64,000 nt of DNA from Eumeta japonica (lineage: Eukaryota; Arthropoda; Insecta; Lepidoptera; Psychidae): NCBI GenBank assembly GCA_005406025.1, contig BGZK01001613.1, positions 1 to 64,000 of the forward strand. Reading direction: 5' to 3'. Position 1 is the stretch's first letter. Each line of letters begins with the position of its first letter. Shown piece by piece: positions 35,431 to 46,759 of the stretch. The notes under the pieces were generated by a model. The model made no database searches. It saw nothing but the letters and a program-made list of their open reading frames with translations, and had not been told where the DNA came from. Position numbers and translations under genes: made by a program.

Positions 35431-36436
35431 TTTTTTTTTTCAAATTTATTTTTTACGTCTGTCAGAGTAGTTGCAATATAATTGCCTTTTCGTTCAATTA
35501 TATTGATTTCGTATTGTTGAATACAAAAAAAAAAAACCTCGCTTATTTCATTGGCATAATCTAATAAGAAACGTTAAACAAGTAATTTCTTTGGCGTGTG
35601 GTGTGCGCGGGGTAACGTTTCTTTGATCTCGATCGGCGTAATTTAATATCCTATTATGGTTATCTTATTTATTTGTAGTTAGCTGAACTATAGATTTTAT
35701 GTTTTGCAGACTATCTTATTCCAAATTTCTCCATTATGGATTCTTTGATGTAGTAATTGTTTAATAAAAAATGGATAAAATGTTATTTCGAGCAAAATGA
35801 TCTACCTAATGAGTATCAACATTTCATAGATATGACACACACGTACTTATTAAGTTGTAAGGCACTTCTTGAATTAATTAATAAAATTGCACTCATCTGA
35901 CGAGCTTTCTAAATAATCCATTTTTTGGTTTCTTATATTTGCCGCCTTAATCCATACTTGTATAGTGCATATATTGTATTTTTCACAAATTACCAGTTTA
36001 TGTATATTTGGGGTTGAGTTGCCTGTACTTCCCGGACGTTTTCTTAAATTCTAAGAAAACAAAAAAATAAAAAATCATGTAATGGACATTTATATTTTTT
36101 TACGCTTTATCTATCAACCTAACATACAATGATACACGAAAAGTACTAATGGACAAAAAAGTACAATTGAACAACTGTATGTACATAGTCAATGTCGTGA
36201 ATCATAAATAAAAGCATTACTAACCATGCTTATTTATGTTAACCTAATTATATAACTGAATAATTTATATACTTATGTATATTCGTGTGTATATTTATAT
36301 ATATACACGCACGCATAAGTGTATGTGTGTGTGTGTGTGTGTGTATACATAATAAACTTGAATTATTCATTTTGTGCACAGTTCCAAGAATACTTTTTTG
36401 AAAAACTCAACAATCGACGCGATTGCGTCGATAACG
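35431..36436. other. AT-rich stretch with (GT)n microsatellite
   Basis: A GT dinucleotide run lies at about 36319-36346. Nothing else is recognised. Confidence 0.6.
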
Positions 36437-36599
36437 TTAAAATAATCGTTTAAGTGCTAACGGCAGCAGCGAGGGAGCGCCCGTTGCGCCAGCGACTGCG
36501 CCGGCGCAACGGGCGCAACAGTCGACGTGGTCGAGCTCCTCTTCGTTGTGCTCGGTGAGGAACACGGTGTGACAGTCCATTCGAAGCCAATCATATTTC
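36437..36599 (-). CDS. Candidate coding exon (possible last exon), unidentified protein
   Basis: On the minus strand an open frame runs from an acceptor-like GTTAG|G at 36600/36599 to TAA at 36437-36439. The residues begin KYDWLRMDCHTVFLTEHNEE, continue ELDHVDCCARCAG and end SLLPLALKRLF. Codons in the first 75 bases are strikingly G/C-ending (GTG TTC CTC ACC GAG CAC AAC ... CTC GAC CAC GTC GAC), as in highly expressed or constrained insect genes, although the DNA around is AT-rich. I do not recognise the protein. The plus strand is also open in the mirrored codon register, so strand is not certain. The distal half includes a 14-bp inverted repeat (36477-36516). If real, upstream exons would lie at higher coordinates, outside what I can identify. 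It could also be a GC-rich regulatory block with chance openness. Confidence 0.3.
36477..36516. repeat. 14-bp perfect GC-rich inverted repeat
   Basis: GCGCCCGTTGCGCC (36477-36490) and GGCGCAACGGGCGC (36503-36516) are perfectly complementary, with a 12-nt spacer. It lies inside the candidate exon. Confidence 0.85.
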
Positions 36600-37224
36600 C
36601 TAACTTCGATCGAATTTGATTTTATATGGTAGGTACACGGAATAGAAAAATTATGAACTTTTTCCAGATGGACACAATTTTATTACGATTAAATGCAATA
36701 ATTATTCAAGGAGAATGTACAGTTGTTTCTTTGAAGAGAAAAAAGAATATAAATAAAAATCTCAGATATGATGTAGTATTTCAAAAACAATTCGCTTTCG
36801 CCGCTAAAATTTAACATATCGAGTCACCTAATTGAAGTGTCTGTGGTGAATACATATATCCATTTGTCCACAGAAAAATAAAATAGACAAGGCTTAGTAC
36901 AGGTAATGTGTAATGTACGTAAATGTATACGACGTAACTTGTATTGAAAGGAAGTTTATTTATTAAAGCGGTTCTGACCGTTGTATATTTTACGTGTGTT
37001 AACAGTGATCGTAGAGCGATTGCGAAACTTCTTTTTTAACAAAAACATGAAAAAATCTGTTTCTTTTATAGACCCCTGGGCAATGAAATGTTTATGCGCT
37101 AATTCTATTCATCTTTACAAGATAAGAAACATCGGGGTTCTCCATGCTGCTCTTGTTTTCAACGATCATGAAAGTATACGTTAGCTAATTTCTATAGTGA
37201 CTTCACATCGTTACTGCCACACTA
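36600..37224. other. AT-rich stretch, nothing recognised
   Basis: Short frames of 62 and 67 codons have AT-driven composition and no domain. Confidence 0.5.
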
Positions 37225-37475
37225 ATAAAGTTACAAGTGATCGTTCACTGGTTGAGAGTCTCGCTTGAGAACCAGAAGGTATCGGATTCGATCCTGGCCA
37301 CGGCGAATTGATCCATGGCTTTTTAAGTTAACTGAAATTAAGGTACTCGCCTCGTACCTCAGAGAGCACGTTAAACTGTAGGCTTCGAAGTTTCCATCAC
37401 ATTGGTGACGATAACTATTAGTAAGCCCTAAAATCTGGTATAAAAGATTGTTGGAGGGTAAACCTTAGTAAACCT
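37225..37475 (+). repeat. tRNA-headed SINE-like element, copy 3
   Basis: The head CACTGGTTGAGAGTCTCGC, then GAACCAGAAGGTATCGGATTCGATCC, contains a B-box-like GGATTCGATCC as in tRNA-derived SINEs. The body has TACTCGCCTCGTACCTCAGA, GAGCACGTTAAACTG, CATTGGTGACGATAAC and TTGTTGGAGGGTAAACC, typical of lepidopteran SINE bodies. The head aligns with that of the copy at 27266. Confidence 0.65.
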
Positions 37476-37589
37476 ACAAAACTCGTGCAAAATAAGTCGG
37501 CCACGAAATACAATAATTAGTCATTACATAAAGCTGCGTTTGAAGAACTGCAAAGAATTATTTTTAAATTATCTATAGATACGTTGGTC

Positions 37590-37870
37590 TATAAGAAATT
37601 GACAAAAAAAAAGCGCCCTTTTTCCGAAATTGTGTCGCGAGGTTTGACCATTTTTTGCCCGATCCCGTTCGGGCTGCTCGGAGACATGTTTTGGTTTTTG
37701 CCCTGTAAGCTGAGACAGCCATTTAAAAACGCGTTCGGTAAAAAACGCGACGGGAGCCATTCGCTTTGTTTGCCCTCTAATGCTTTAATAAGCCGGCGCG
37801 GCTTGAGAACAAATGTTGACTTTCGAGTCTCGCTTACGCCGCGTCGAGTTACCTTCAGAGATATTTTTTA
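37590..37870. promoter_or_regulatory. GC-rich island 14, putative regulatory element
   Basis: A moderately GC-rich block with GCGAGGTTTGACC, GGAGACATGTTTTGG, TAATAAGCCGGCGCGG and GAGAACAAATGTTGAC. A 95-codon plus frame (37584-37871) and a 63-codon minus frame overlap here; neither shows a domain or codon bias, so I treat it as non-coding. Confidence 0.3.
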
Positions 37871-39065
37871 AGAAATAAATGGAATAAATTCAATATTGGT
37901 TCCGTGTTTACGTCTAATATTAAATTGTTTAGGTCTTCATGGTTTCAATAGTCGATTATATCTTTCATACCCACAGTGACAGTTATCGCATTCGGTTTCC
38001 AAGTGGATGGAAAATCCTGCAAACCATAATTGTCCAAAAATGTACATATATTTTAGGCTTCCATATAGAAAATAACTAACTGAAAAAATTTACTTCCCTT
38101 TGTAGATGTGTAATGTTTACCTGCTATGCGTTATACGAACGATGTAGCAGCTCACTAGTTAACATTCACGGTCGTCTCTTGGTAGAACTGCTATGGTTTA
38201 ACTGCTCTATACAATTTACGATAACACAATTTTGTCTATGTATCAATAAGTAAATATCGTTTATTATTTATGAGGTCAGCATTGTGTGTTCGTGAGTATC
38301 CAAGTGCGTTTTATTATTAATTTTTGTGTCGACGTGAAGCAAAATTTGAAATTTACTGTATTTACATTCGATTATCGATTTATAATCGTGTATTAATTCA
38401 TGTGCTGACGTGGTTGTGATACAGAGCAACGATTATTTAAAGTGTTGATCTAATACCTAAGGCTTTGATCAAAACTATAATAATTTTACAGTTCGATTTT
38501 TACAACTGATATTCTTAGAATACCTAGTTCAGAACTTTGATTTAAATCCTAGATTATTAGAAATGATGATTTAAAAAGCTGGTTTCCTTAATGCTCTATG
38601 CAATCAAATTACTGCTGCTGTTTTTGATTAAATATGTTTGATTGAACTAAGTTTGCTTGAAAACTTCAGTATAACATTTCTACTTGAAAAACAGTGAGAC
38701 AAATTGTAGGTATATTATTTACTAACCATTAAATAGTGAAATATGTTGTGTACATTCTTGTTTAATAAAAGTTATTGTAAATGTGAACATTACGGTTCAA
38801 CATCTATTCAAGGCTGATTTGATCTATTGAGGCTAATATCAAAAGCTTAGGATTTTTTTCATATTGTGTAGTATGACAAATAATATCACGCAATCTAATT
38901 GATCCGATCGTATGAAGACAGAATGCGACTGTTGTTAACAAAACAAATTTGAATTAATAAAGAACTTAAATTAATCATATAATTTTTTAAAAACTTTTTT
39001 TTGAGATTTTATCATAATTGAAATCGATCAGTAAGCTGCAGATCAAGTTTTTTATAATATTTTCC
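37871..39065. other. AT-rich stretch, nothing recognised
   Basis: No supported feature. Confidence 0.6.
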
Positions 39066-39440
39066 AAGAGTAAATGAGATTATGAGCTACAAGAAAGTAG
39101 GTGGTCATCGCCGCCCATGAATACTCGCATTCTAAGAGAAACCATTAGTGCGTTCCCAACCTCTTGGGTAGGAATAAGATATATGATGAAGGATGATTAA
39201 TGGGGCGGACTGGGGCGATGGAGAGGAAGTGGGCCACTGAAACTCTCACTCGCAAGACAAAACCCAACAGCGAAAGCTGTTACGTCACATTTGTATTCTG
39301 TTACAGTATGGTGTTTCACTGGCCGAGCCGACCCAATTTTATGCTGCAGCCATGTTGACCACCGCATAGCTCTACCATTAAAAAAAAATTCATATGAGTG
39401 CAATGACGGATGGATTATACACACATCGCTATACTAGAAT
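39066..39440 (+). repeat. Interspersed repeat (ATCGCCGCCCATG type), copy 2
   Basis: GTAGGTGGTCATCGCCGCCC, ATGAATACTCGC, ACCATTAGTGCGTTCCCAAC and later CTCACTCGCAAGACAAAAC, GTGTTTCACTGGCCGAGCCG follow the order of the common lepidopteran repeat also seen at 20348, 50740 (minus) and 54485. A 75-codon minus frame inside it is incidental. Confidence 0.5.
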
Positions 39441-40462
39441 TTTTTGCTGAGAGCAAACGGCACAAAACTGAATCGTAATGCTCTTAGCCGATAAACAGAC
39501 ACGCGGCAAAGTAATATAAAGGAAATTTGGGCAGTCCCAATCAAAAGTCTTCACTTCATTATAATTTATAGATTAGTCTATGATTTGAATCAAATGTCTG
39601 AAGCTCAACATGATTGCAATGTCATCTAATTTTCACCATAATAGTGGATTGTCATGAAAATGAAATAAATTCTTTTAAAAAAATCGTACCGAAAACAATA
39701 TTTTTCCAATTTTATGGAGAAATTTTATTTTTATGAAGTGCAGTCCACACTTGCTCATACCCGAATGGAGATCCGCGTTCTGCAATGAGCGCTGGCACGT
39801 GCGCACGGGCATCGATATTTACTAATTCGGAAACGTTGTACTATTAGTCTCCGACGTGATTGAAACAAATATTATTTATTATCAGCGAAAATGAAGTCCC
39901 CTCATTAATTTATTACGTATTCATTTGTACGTGTTCGTCCTCGTTTTTCCCTTAGCCTCCTCATATTATCATTTCACTTCGTAGCTTTTTTGAAATCTAT
40001 CTCCAACAATATTACACTATCAAATTAACCGATTTTAATATTGTTTAAGATATTCAACATAGTTTTGCGTGGAACGCACCTGATCGATCAATGAGTTTAA
40101 AAGTAATGTGAAAAACACTTTTTTTTTAACATACCCAATGTATAATTGATCAATTGAGGTTGAATCTTAAATGTTTGTAATCATTTTGAATCTTCTAATT
40201 TAAATTGATCGATTCGTTTAAAATTTATACGCGATTAACATACTTTGCAAAATTTTGAACAACTTAAATTTTCTTTGCAATAATAACTCGTTTCTGGCAA
40301 TTTAATTTTTACAAGTAAATAAATTATTTGTGTAACAATGTCGTTGTTAATGACTTAGATGACATGGTAATTAACTTAAATGTTGGCATCAGTTATCTGC
40401 AAATATATGGATCCAGTTATTATTTTAAATTATTTAGTTCATTTTGTAAACGTGGTAAGTTA
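39441..40462. other. AT-rich stretch, nothing recognised
   Basis: No supported feature; small GC rise at about 39755-39870. Confidence 0.5.
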
Positions 40463-40919
40463 TTGACGTGACAACGTCTTATAAATTGGTTTGCCGGGTG
40501 ACACTTCAAGAAACTGCGTTACGCTCCGCTCACGTTATGCGCTCACAATGAGAGCGAGTGAGAGGCACGCGTCCCTTCCACTCAGATAGGAACAAGTTAA
40601 GTTGTAGTAAACGCTGTTTCATTGTACGCAAATGTATTGCAAGTTATTGTATGTATATTTGTATATAAATACGTATGTATGTGTAAAGGTAAAAATAAAA
40701 TTTTGTTAATATGAAATTCAGTGCGAGATTCTTTGTATAAATTAATGTTTTAAATATAATTCTTTGTATAAATAAATGTTTTAAATTGTTACTATTATTT
40801 CATCCTTCTTCCTACTATACGAATGAATATTCACATTAAAATGATTTTACCACTCAAAGTCGTTGTCACGTAAAACTTTCGCCCGTATACCGACTTTACA
40901 GGCAACCAATTTTTTTTTA
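40463..40919 (+). mobile_element. Short non-autonomous repeat with GACGTGACAACGTC end, copy 1
   Basis: The left end TTGACGTGACAACGTCTTATAA is followed by a GC-rich portion with ATGAGAGCGAGTGAGAGGC. The right end GTTGTCACGTAAAACTTTCG, CCCGTATACCGACTTTACAG, GCAACCAAT closes the element. The ends contain inverted versions of the same phrase (ACGTGACAACG / CGTTGTCACGT), giving subterminal inverted repeats. Copies at 51851 and 56313 share both ends or the left end. No coding capacity; family name not assigned. Confidence 0.6.
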
Positions 40920-41999
40920 TTTATTTATGTTCTTGTTCATGTCATTTACATCCTAAAGATGGTGATAAAATTGTTGCTTAATAGGTATAGCTAAATTAAT
41001 TTTACAGAAACATTTGATTCAGTAATTGGGGATTACCGACAAAATAAAAAACTTAATACCATGAAACAACAGTGTTTTTGTCGATTTTAAAATTAATTAT
41101 AGTACCAAAATTTAAATGACTCGTAATTTGTAAATTGACATCATTAAGGGCCTCATTCACCATCTCCTTTTAAACTGACTTTCGACAAAAAAGTCACTTT
41201 TAAAATTAATTATGCGTTCCACGTCCTCATTCTAACGGTTTTTAGCCCGAACAAGTGCTGGAAGAGGCCCTAACATTAGTGTAGTTTCTTTCCACGTCTA
41301 TCGGCACTCCGAGTGATGTGCTAATGTTACAATTTTACAATAATAAAAATTATATTGAAGTTAGTCAAAACAGTGTGCATAGATATGTATTATGCGATGT
41401 ACAACCTTCGACGAGGACTGAGGGCGCCGAGTGGTAAGGTGTACATATCTTACACTAGGCATATACAATGTATTTGTATATGTATGCGCTTATGTGTATA
41501 CGCATATACGTGCGCAAACATTAGCGTATCGTTGATGCGAGTTCGTAAAATTTTACATGTACAAAAATTCCCTGACGCAACTAAAATTTTCACTACAAAT
41601 TGAATAATGATCTATTTTTTAGGTTATCATGTTGCTACAAAGACTTATTTTTTAATTATTTAAGCTATATTTCTATATGAAGATATTAATATATTTTTTA
41701 TAATACTATATACTGTTACTTCACAGTATAAATTGCTGGCCAAGCACAACACGTCATGTTTATAACTACAACTATAGTATTAGCATTATCACATCACGTG
41801 ACCGACACGGTTTTGAATTATGAATTACGGTTTTAGTTTTAAATTACGTCCCATCCAACGTGCCTAAAAAAGTTTCTTCTTCATAAATTATAATTGAAAC
41901 TAGATATTTTTTCGTATAGTGAAATCGAAGAACATGTTTCGATTGTAGAGCACTATCAAAAGCTTCCACATTATTAATCGTGCAATACTGTGTCGAAAA
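40920..41999. other. AT-rich stretch, nothing recognised
   Basis: An 82-codon frame at 41355-41603 is a Tyr/Cys/Ile-rich product of TATGTGTATACG-like simple sequence, not a gene. Confidence 0.5.
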
Positions 42000-42445
42000 C
42001 GATTTTCAAAGGGCTAGAGCGCTTTCGAAAAGTCGGAACGACCTTGATGAATATTCGCCCTTCGGAGGACGGACGCGGTCACTCCCAATTAATTCCAAAA
42101 TATACCGCGTAGGTACAAATTAGGACAACCAATTTCTCATGTTATATATTCAAAACGCATCCGCCCGGAAAATTGTACCGAGACCGAAATTAACATTCAC
42201 AAGCGAACGCAACACGCCCTCGGGCGGTTCTTGTAAGACGCGGCCCACTACTCAATTCGGCCGGTTTATTTTACCCGATTTCTGCACGAGTTGGCAACGG
42301 TCGGGCACGTGTTTTATAATTTGTCGGAATCGAACGGCTCACATGGAAATTACGGCGTCGAGGGCGTCCGGCGCGCGCGCAATGGCCCGCTGGACGTGAC
42401 CGCGCTTTTAGGAGCCGCGGCGGGTAATCGTGGGGCGCGCATTTC
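42000..42445. promoter_or_regulatory. GC-rich island 15, putative regulatory element
   Basis: CpG-rich, with TCGGAACGACCTTGATGAAT, CCAATTAATTCC, GGTTTATTTTACCCG, GGGCACGTGTTTTATAATTTG (E-box CACGTG next to a TTTTAT site) and a CG-dense 3' end. Several overlapping short frames on both strands, none convincing. Confidence 0.35.
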
Positions 42446-42456
42446 AATTGAAAAAA

Positions 42457-42491
42457 ATTCACAGATTTTTCAGTTGGAAAAATCTGTGAAT
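42457..42491. repeat. 15-bp perfect inverted repeat
   Basis: ATTCACAGATTTTTC (42457-42471) is perfectly complementary to GAAAAATCTGTGAAT (42477-42491), with loop AGTTG. Sits at the 3' edge of GC island 15. Confidence 0.9.
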
Positions 42492-42494
42492 ATT

Positions 42495-43119
42495 GTGAAA
42501 ACTAGTGTAAAGAAATAACATTGCTTGGTGATTTTCAGAAAGATATGGGCATAATTTCAGTATTGTAATTGTTTCACTGAGGTTTCTTGAAGTAGAAAAA
42601 GCAAACGTTATCTGGGGAGTGGTTGACGCGTCGCCGTTTTTTTAATGAAATGCTGTTTCTTTGAATCTAAAGATAAATGGAAGTTCATTTCATAGTTCTG
42701 ATATACGAGGTGATAAAAATGTTGCACGCATAGTGATAGACTACGTGTGTTAAATCGATAAGGGTGAAATTTATATAAGATAGTAGAAACCATTTGGTGA
42801 GGGTTAATAGATAGAACGATTCCTCTAACGTATGAAATACAATATGCATAGGGCAGATAAGTGGGACTTGGACGGAGAGTGGAGTTCTCTTCACTGGGTC
42901 CATTCCTCAGGTATCCAGTGAAGTCTAGACTTCACTGAATAACTAACGGCTCTTCTGGCAGCTCTACCAACTATCTCCAAACTACGAACGACATCACTAC
43001 CAAATATTTGTACAAGACATTCATAAAAAAAAAACTTGTAAAATCTCTGCAGTTCACTAAAGATAACTAATGTTTCAAGTTATCTATTTTCTGTTGGAAT
43101 TAATTGTTTTACAAAAATG
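42495..43119. other. AT-rich stretch, nothing recognised
   Basis: No supported feature. Confidence 0.5.
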
Positions 43120-43540
43120 ATTCAGAAATTTTGGCACGACATACTGTTAGCTCCGGGCGCAGAATATCGAATGTAAATTTCCAGTAGGGTACTCTTGTCA
43201 CCTCGAATTCCACCTTTAATACATCTTTCGAATAAATTAATTTCGCCGTATTTTAACACATCTCGAATCAAAAGCCATATTGCGGTTCGCTCAGTAAAGA
43301 TCCCCAAAGTAAGCAAGAGTCCCCTTTAAAATCTGAATTTCTAATAACGCACCGTGCGCGGTAGTCCCGAATAAAACGTACATGCAAATACAACGTCTCC
43401 CGGCCGAGTACAGTCGCGCACGTAACCCGTTATCCCACCAAATGTTTAATTTCACTCCTCCACCTCCCGCTCTCACGAGCCGGGACCCCCTTAGGCCCAT
43501 TTAAATGACCCCTCCGCGGCCCTCCCGAACCACTTGCGAT
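43120..43540. promoter_or_regulatory. GC-rich island 16, putative regulatory element
   Basis: It includes TTCGAATAAATTAATTTCGCC, CCCGAATAAAACGTAC, the octamer ATGCAAAT at 43382-43389, and a C-rich 3' end (CCTCCACCTCCCGC). Non-coding by frame inspection. Confidence 0.35.
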
Positions 43541-43929
43541 GTAATGTATGACCATAGTTCACCTTAATCACTTATTTAATTGCTACATTTATTTTGTTGA
43601 TTAAAATACTTGTATGTACAGTTGGAAAATTTGGTTTGTGTAATATTTTATGGAGATACTGCCCACAGGTTTATTTATGCAATATGTGAAGTAGTTAATG
43701 CTTTTTTTATTTATTTGACGCATAATAAAATAATACATTTTTCTGAATTGTGAAGCAAAATCACAATTACTATTTGAAATATATGTCAGGGGTACATATT
43801 AACCACGACGATATTCACAGTACGACGACGAAAAAAATACTAAGATTGACCTACGTCTTTTCATTTCTATGAGTGAAAATTCTTTTGACTTAACAAATAT
43901 TACTTTAATGAATATCATTTTTTTGTGGA

Positions 43930-44180
43930 TCGTACAGGGGCGTGGCGCGTCCGCGTCGACAGCTTAGTACAGTGCTCTTAGTTCGTAGGACTGTTCAAGT
44001 TTATTGTCGCCCGTAACACTTGGACCCTCGTGCCAGGAATTCACCTACGGAACCTCGTTAGGGCTCCCGCCGGTCTAGACTATTTAATTACTAAGCGCAT
44101 GAGCGCTTTAGACGCGCTTTATTTGGCAACTCATTGAAAGTGGCACTTTAGCCTGCAATTCTGTCAAGTTGTCTGAAATA
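43930..44180. promoter_or_regulatory. GC-rich island 17, putative regulatory element
   Basis: Moderately GC-rich, with AAGTTTATTGTCGCCCG, TATTTAATTACTAAGCGC and GCGCATGAGCGC palindromic sequence. Non-coding. Confidence 0.3.
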
Positions 44181-44711
44181 ACTACGAACAGAAAATTTCT
44201 TATATATTAACCGTTTGAAATGCAAATATAAAATGAAAGTATGATTAGAAATAAGGAACCGAACTTTGTTCAATTTCTTTCTAAGCTTTTATATTTATCT
44301 TCATAAATCTTTTTAGGTGTATTTGTCCATGCACGATATCTTTGTGAGTCTTGTTATTTCATTTTATGAAGTCAAATTATACTTAAAAAAATAGTTTCTA
44401 TAGTCGTGGATCAAATCTGCGTTAATTTTCAATACAATTTTAAGGTCATCATGAAATATACTTTCCCTTGATTTAGAAAGACTTCAAACTGGAAAATTAA
44501 TAAATTTTTATGTTAGCATATAATAGGTGAAAGCATGAGGAAAAATTTTTAAGTAAATTTAAAATATGGAATTTATGATTATAGTGTATAATCATATCGA
44601 TATGGTAGAGTTAACTTTCTGAATAAGACACAATATATTAAATAAAAACTGATTTCAAAAAAAGACGATTTTGAAGCAAATCAAAGTTGCACTTTATAAA
44701 TGGTAGTCTAG
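44181..44711. other. AT-rich stretch, nothing recognised
   Basis: No supported feature. Confidence 0.5.
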
Positions 44712-44991
44712 TTATGTTCAGAAAGATCGTCAATTATCTGTTTAAGCTGCCTCCAATTTTATGGGCGCAGAAGGCGTATATTAGAAGACCTTAACCCTGC
44801 GGACGTTTTAGTGGACAGTACATTATTAGGTCTAGACACTATTAAGCCAAAACTGCATTTGATCCTGCGCGCGGACAATTCTAATTGCTCCCACAGTCGC
44901 TGGACTGTTTCGATTACTTTGAAAGACGAAATTTTTGAGACGGTTAATAATTTCAAAGAGTCGCTAATAATAGTAAATTTTAAAGATTAAA
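44712..44991 (+). CDS. Unidentified open frame, possible exon or retrocopy fragment
   Basis: A frame without an initiating ATG runs 92 sense codons from just after a TAG at 44709-44711 to a TAA near 44990. The most protein-like part is RRILEDLNPADVLVDSTLLG, then LDTIKPKLHLILRADNSNCS, then HSRWTVSITLKDEIFETVNN and FKESLIIVNFKD. It has a mixed polar/hydrophobic pattern and frequent purine-first codons (GAC, GAA, AAC, ATT), unlike the low-complexity frames around it. A polypyrimidine-poor GCGCAG at 44766-44771 could be an acceptor. I do not recognise the family. It could be an exon, a processed-gene scrap, or part of an unrecognised transposon. A minus-strand frame (44759-44956) is its shadow. 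Confidence 0.25.
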
Positions 44992-45369
44992 GTCATGTGT
45001 CTTATAAGGTATATTATTTCGTGGCCTGAAAATATATTCTTTGATGCGGGTGTAGGGCTTGTATTTCAATACATAATACTTTAATATCTCCACTTCACGA
45101 TTCGATACTCTATTGAATTGTTTGCGATTTCTAGGATATTTTGAAAAGTGAAATGGTGAAAAAACTAAAAATAGTGGTATCGACCGTAATATGTATGAAC
45201 TATAGAGCTTTTTGAAAGTTAAGATTTAGTATTGAATTGCAATATATAATGAAGCAACAAGCCGATCGTTCATTTCGGTATGGACTCAAGAAGGACTCAA
45301 ACGGAGTGAATTAATATTTATAATTTGCAAGTGACAAATTTATCCAGATCGTAATTCGATTTCTCAATG
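44992..45369. other. AT-rich spacer, nothing recognised
   Basis: No supported feature. Confidence 0.5.
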
Positions 45370-45850
45370 ATATAGCTCATCAGCGATCGCTGGGCCGGCG
45401 CAGCGGCCGCCGCCCGAGGCGCGCTGGGGTCTAGCAAAAACACGCCGATCGCGAGCCCTAAATAGGGTAAACAACAATAAGCGAGGAGACCCTTCTAAGC
45501 CGACCCGCAGATCGGCGTCCGGAACGCTACATTAAAGTCCCCGAAATCACTTAGTCCCGCCGACCTGTCTCCTGTCGCTGGACTGTGAATTTAGCGTGCC
45601 GAATGCTATCTCGTGCGCCGTCCGCCGGACGCCCTAAATGCGGCCCTGAGACGCTTCTTCTTAGGGTTTTATTTCGACGGCTACACGAGCTCGGAGCTCG
45701 GTCGCTTTGCGCCGAATAGTTTAGAGCGATTAAGGAGCGTCGAAAGTGAGCGTCGCTAATTCGCAGCGGAACGGCGCGCCGGCGCAGGGCGGCCGCGGCG
45801 CGCCGGCCGTGGCAGCGCTTTAATTATTTCAGTGGTTCCGCCGGGCTGTT
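45370..45850. promoter_or_regulatory. GC-rich island 18 with CArG and Forkhead sites
   Basis: A strongly CpG-rich block. A perfect CArG box CCTAAATAGG (45457-45466) is directly followed by a Forkhead-type GTAAACAA (45467-45474). Other AT motifs are TTAGGGTTTTATTTCGACGG and CGCTTTAATTATTTCAG. The 3' part has GGCGCGCCGG twice. No open frame of note, so a regulatory element is the best reading. Confidence 0.4.
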
Positions 45851-46759
45851 GTTGCTGTTTGCTCATTCTGCAATTTTATTTTTTGGTTATTTACATTTTG
45901 TCTATTTTTCCGGAGAACGCACATCGATTATCACGTGACCGTGTTAGATTTAACACCTGAACAGGCTTCATAGGACAATTGCGGTTATTAAAAAACGGGC
46001 ACGCTGAGTAGTTAGTGCATCGATTTTACGTTTGTATAGAGGTTCATTTACCGACTACGGGAGATTTGACAAGGGGGTTTTATTTGTCGGCTTCGAAGTT
46101 TTAACAACAATTACGTTGTACTGAGCTAATGTGGAGCTGTGTTTAGTACAAATGCACGTCTTTAATAAGATGGAAGAAGGGGATGTTTCTGCAAAATGGT
46201 AATAAAAATTCATGAGCTGTCTCTGGGACACCCGGTTGGAACGAAGTTCCTTTCGCTACATGTTAATATATAATATGAATTGAATAATAACAATGAAATT
46301 AATTGAGATATTTTTAAGGAATTAATCAAATAATAATATAATTGAATAAATAGTAAAAAATATTCATAAATTTTAAATAAACATTTTTTTTAATAAGTTA
46401 CAAAACTTCTTAGTCATTAAATTTTATTTAATGACCTTGTAAAGTTCGTCAATTTGCATAATTATGTACTTATGAAATAAATAATAGATGTACTTTCACA
46501 TATTTGTATAAGTATTTATTTAATGAAAGTTTAAAATTGAATACTCTTCATAACTGAAACAAGCCAAGAGTTTCGTTTAATATTTTTTTTTTAAAAAAGG
46601 GAACTATAAATTAGAAACAAGAACAATGAAATAAATTAATAATAATGAAACGAAAAATATAACAAAAAGAATGAAGGAATGGTAACAACATATTATAAAA
46701 AAAAATTATGATCAATATTTAATTATAAATTAGTATAAGAAGAATGCAACACCAAAAAA
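45851..46759. other. AT-rich stretch, nothing recognised
   Basis: Very AT-rich from 46260 onward. No supported feature. Confidence 0.6.
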
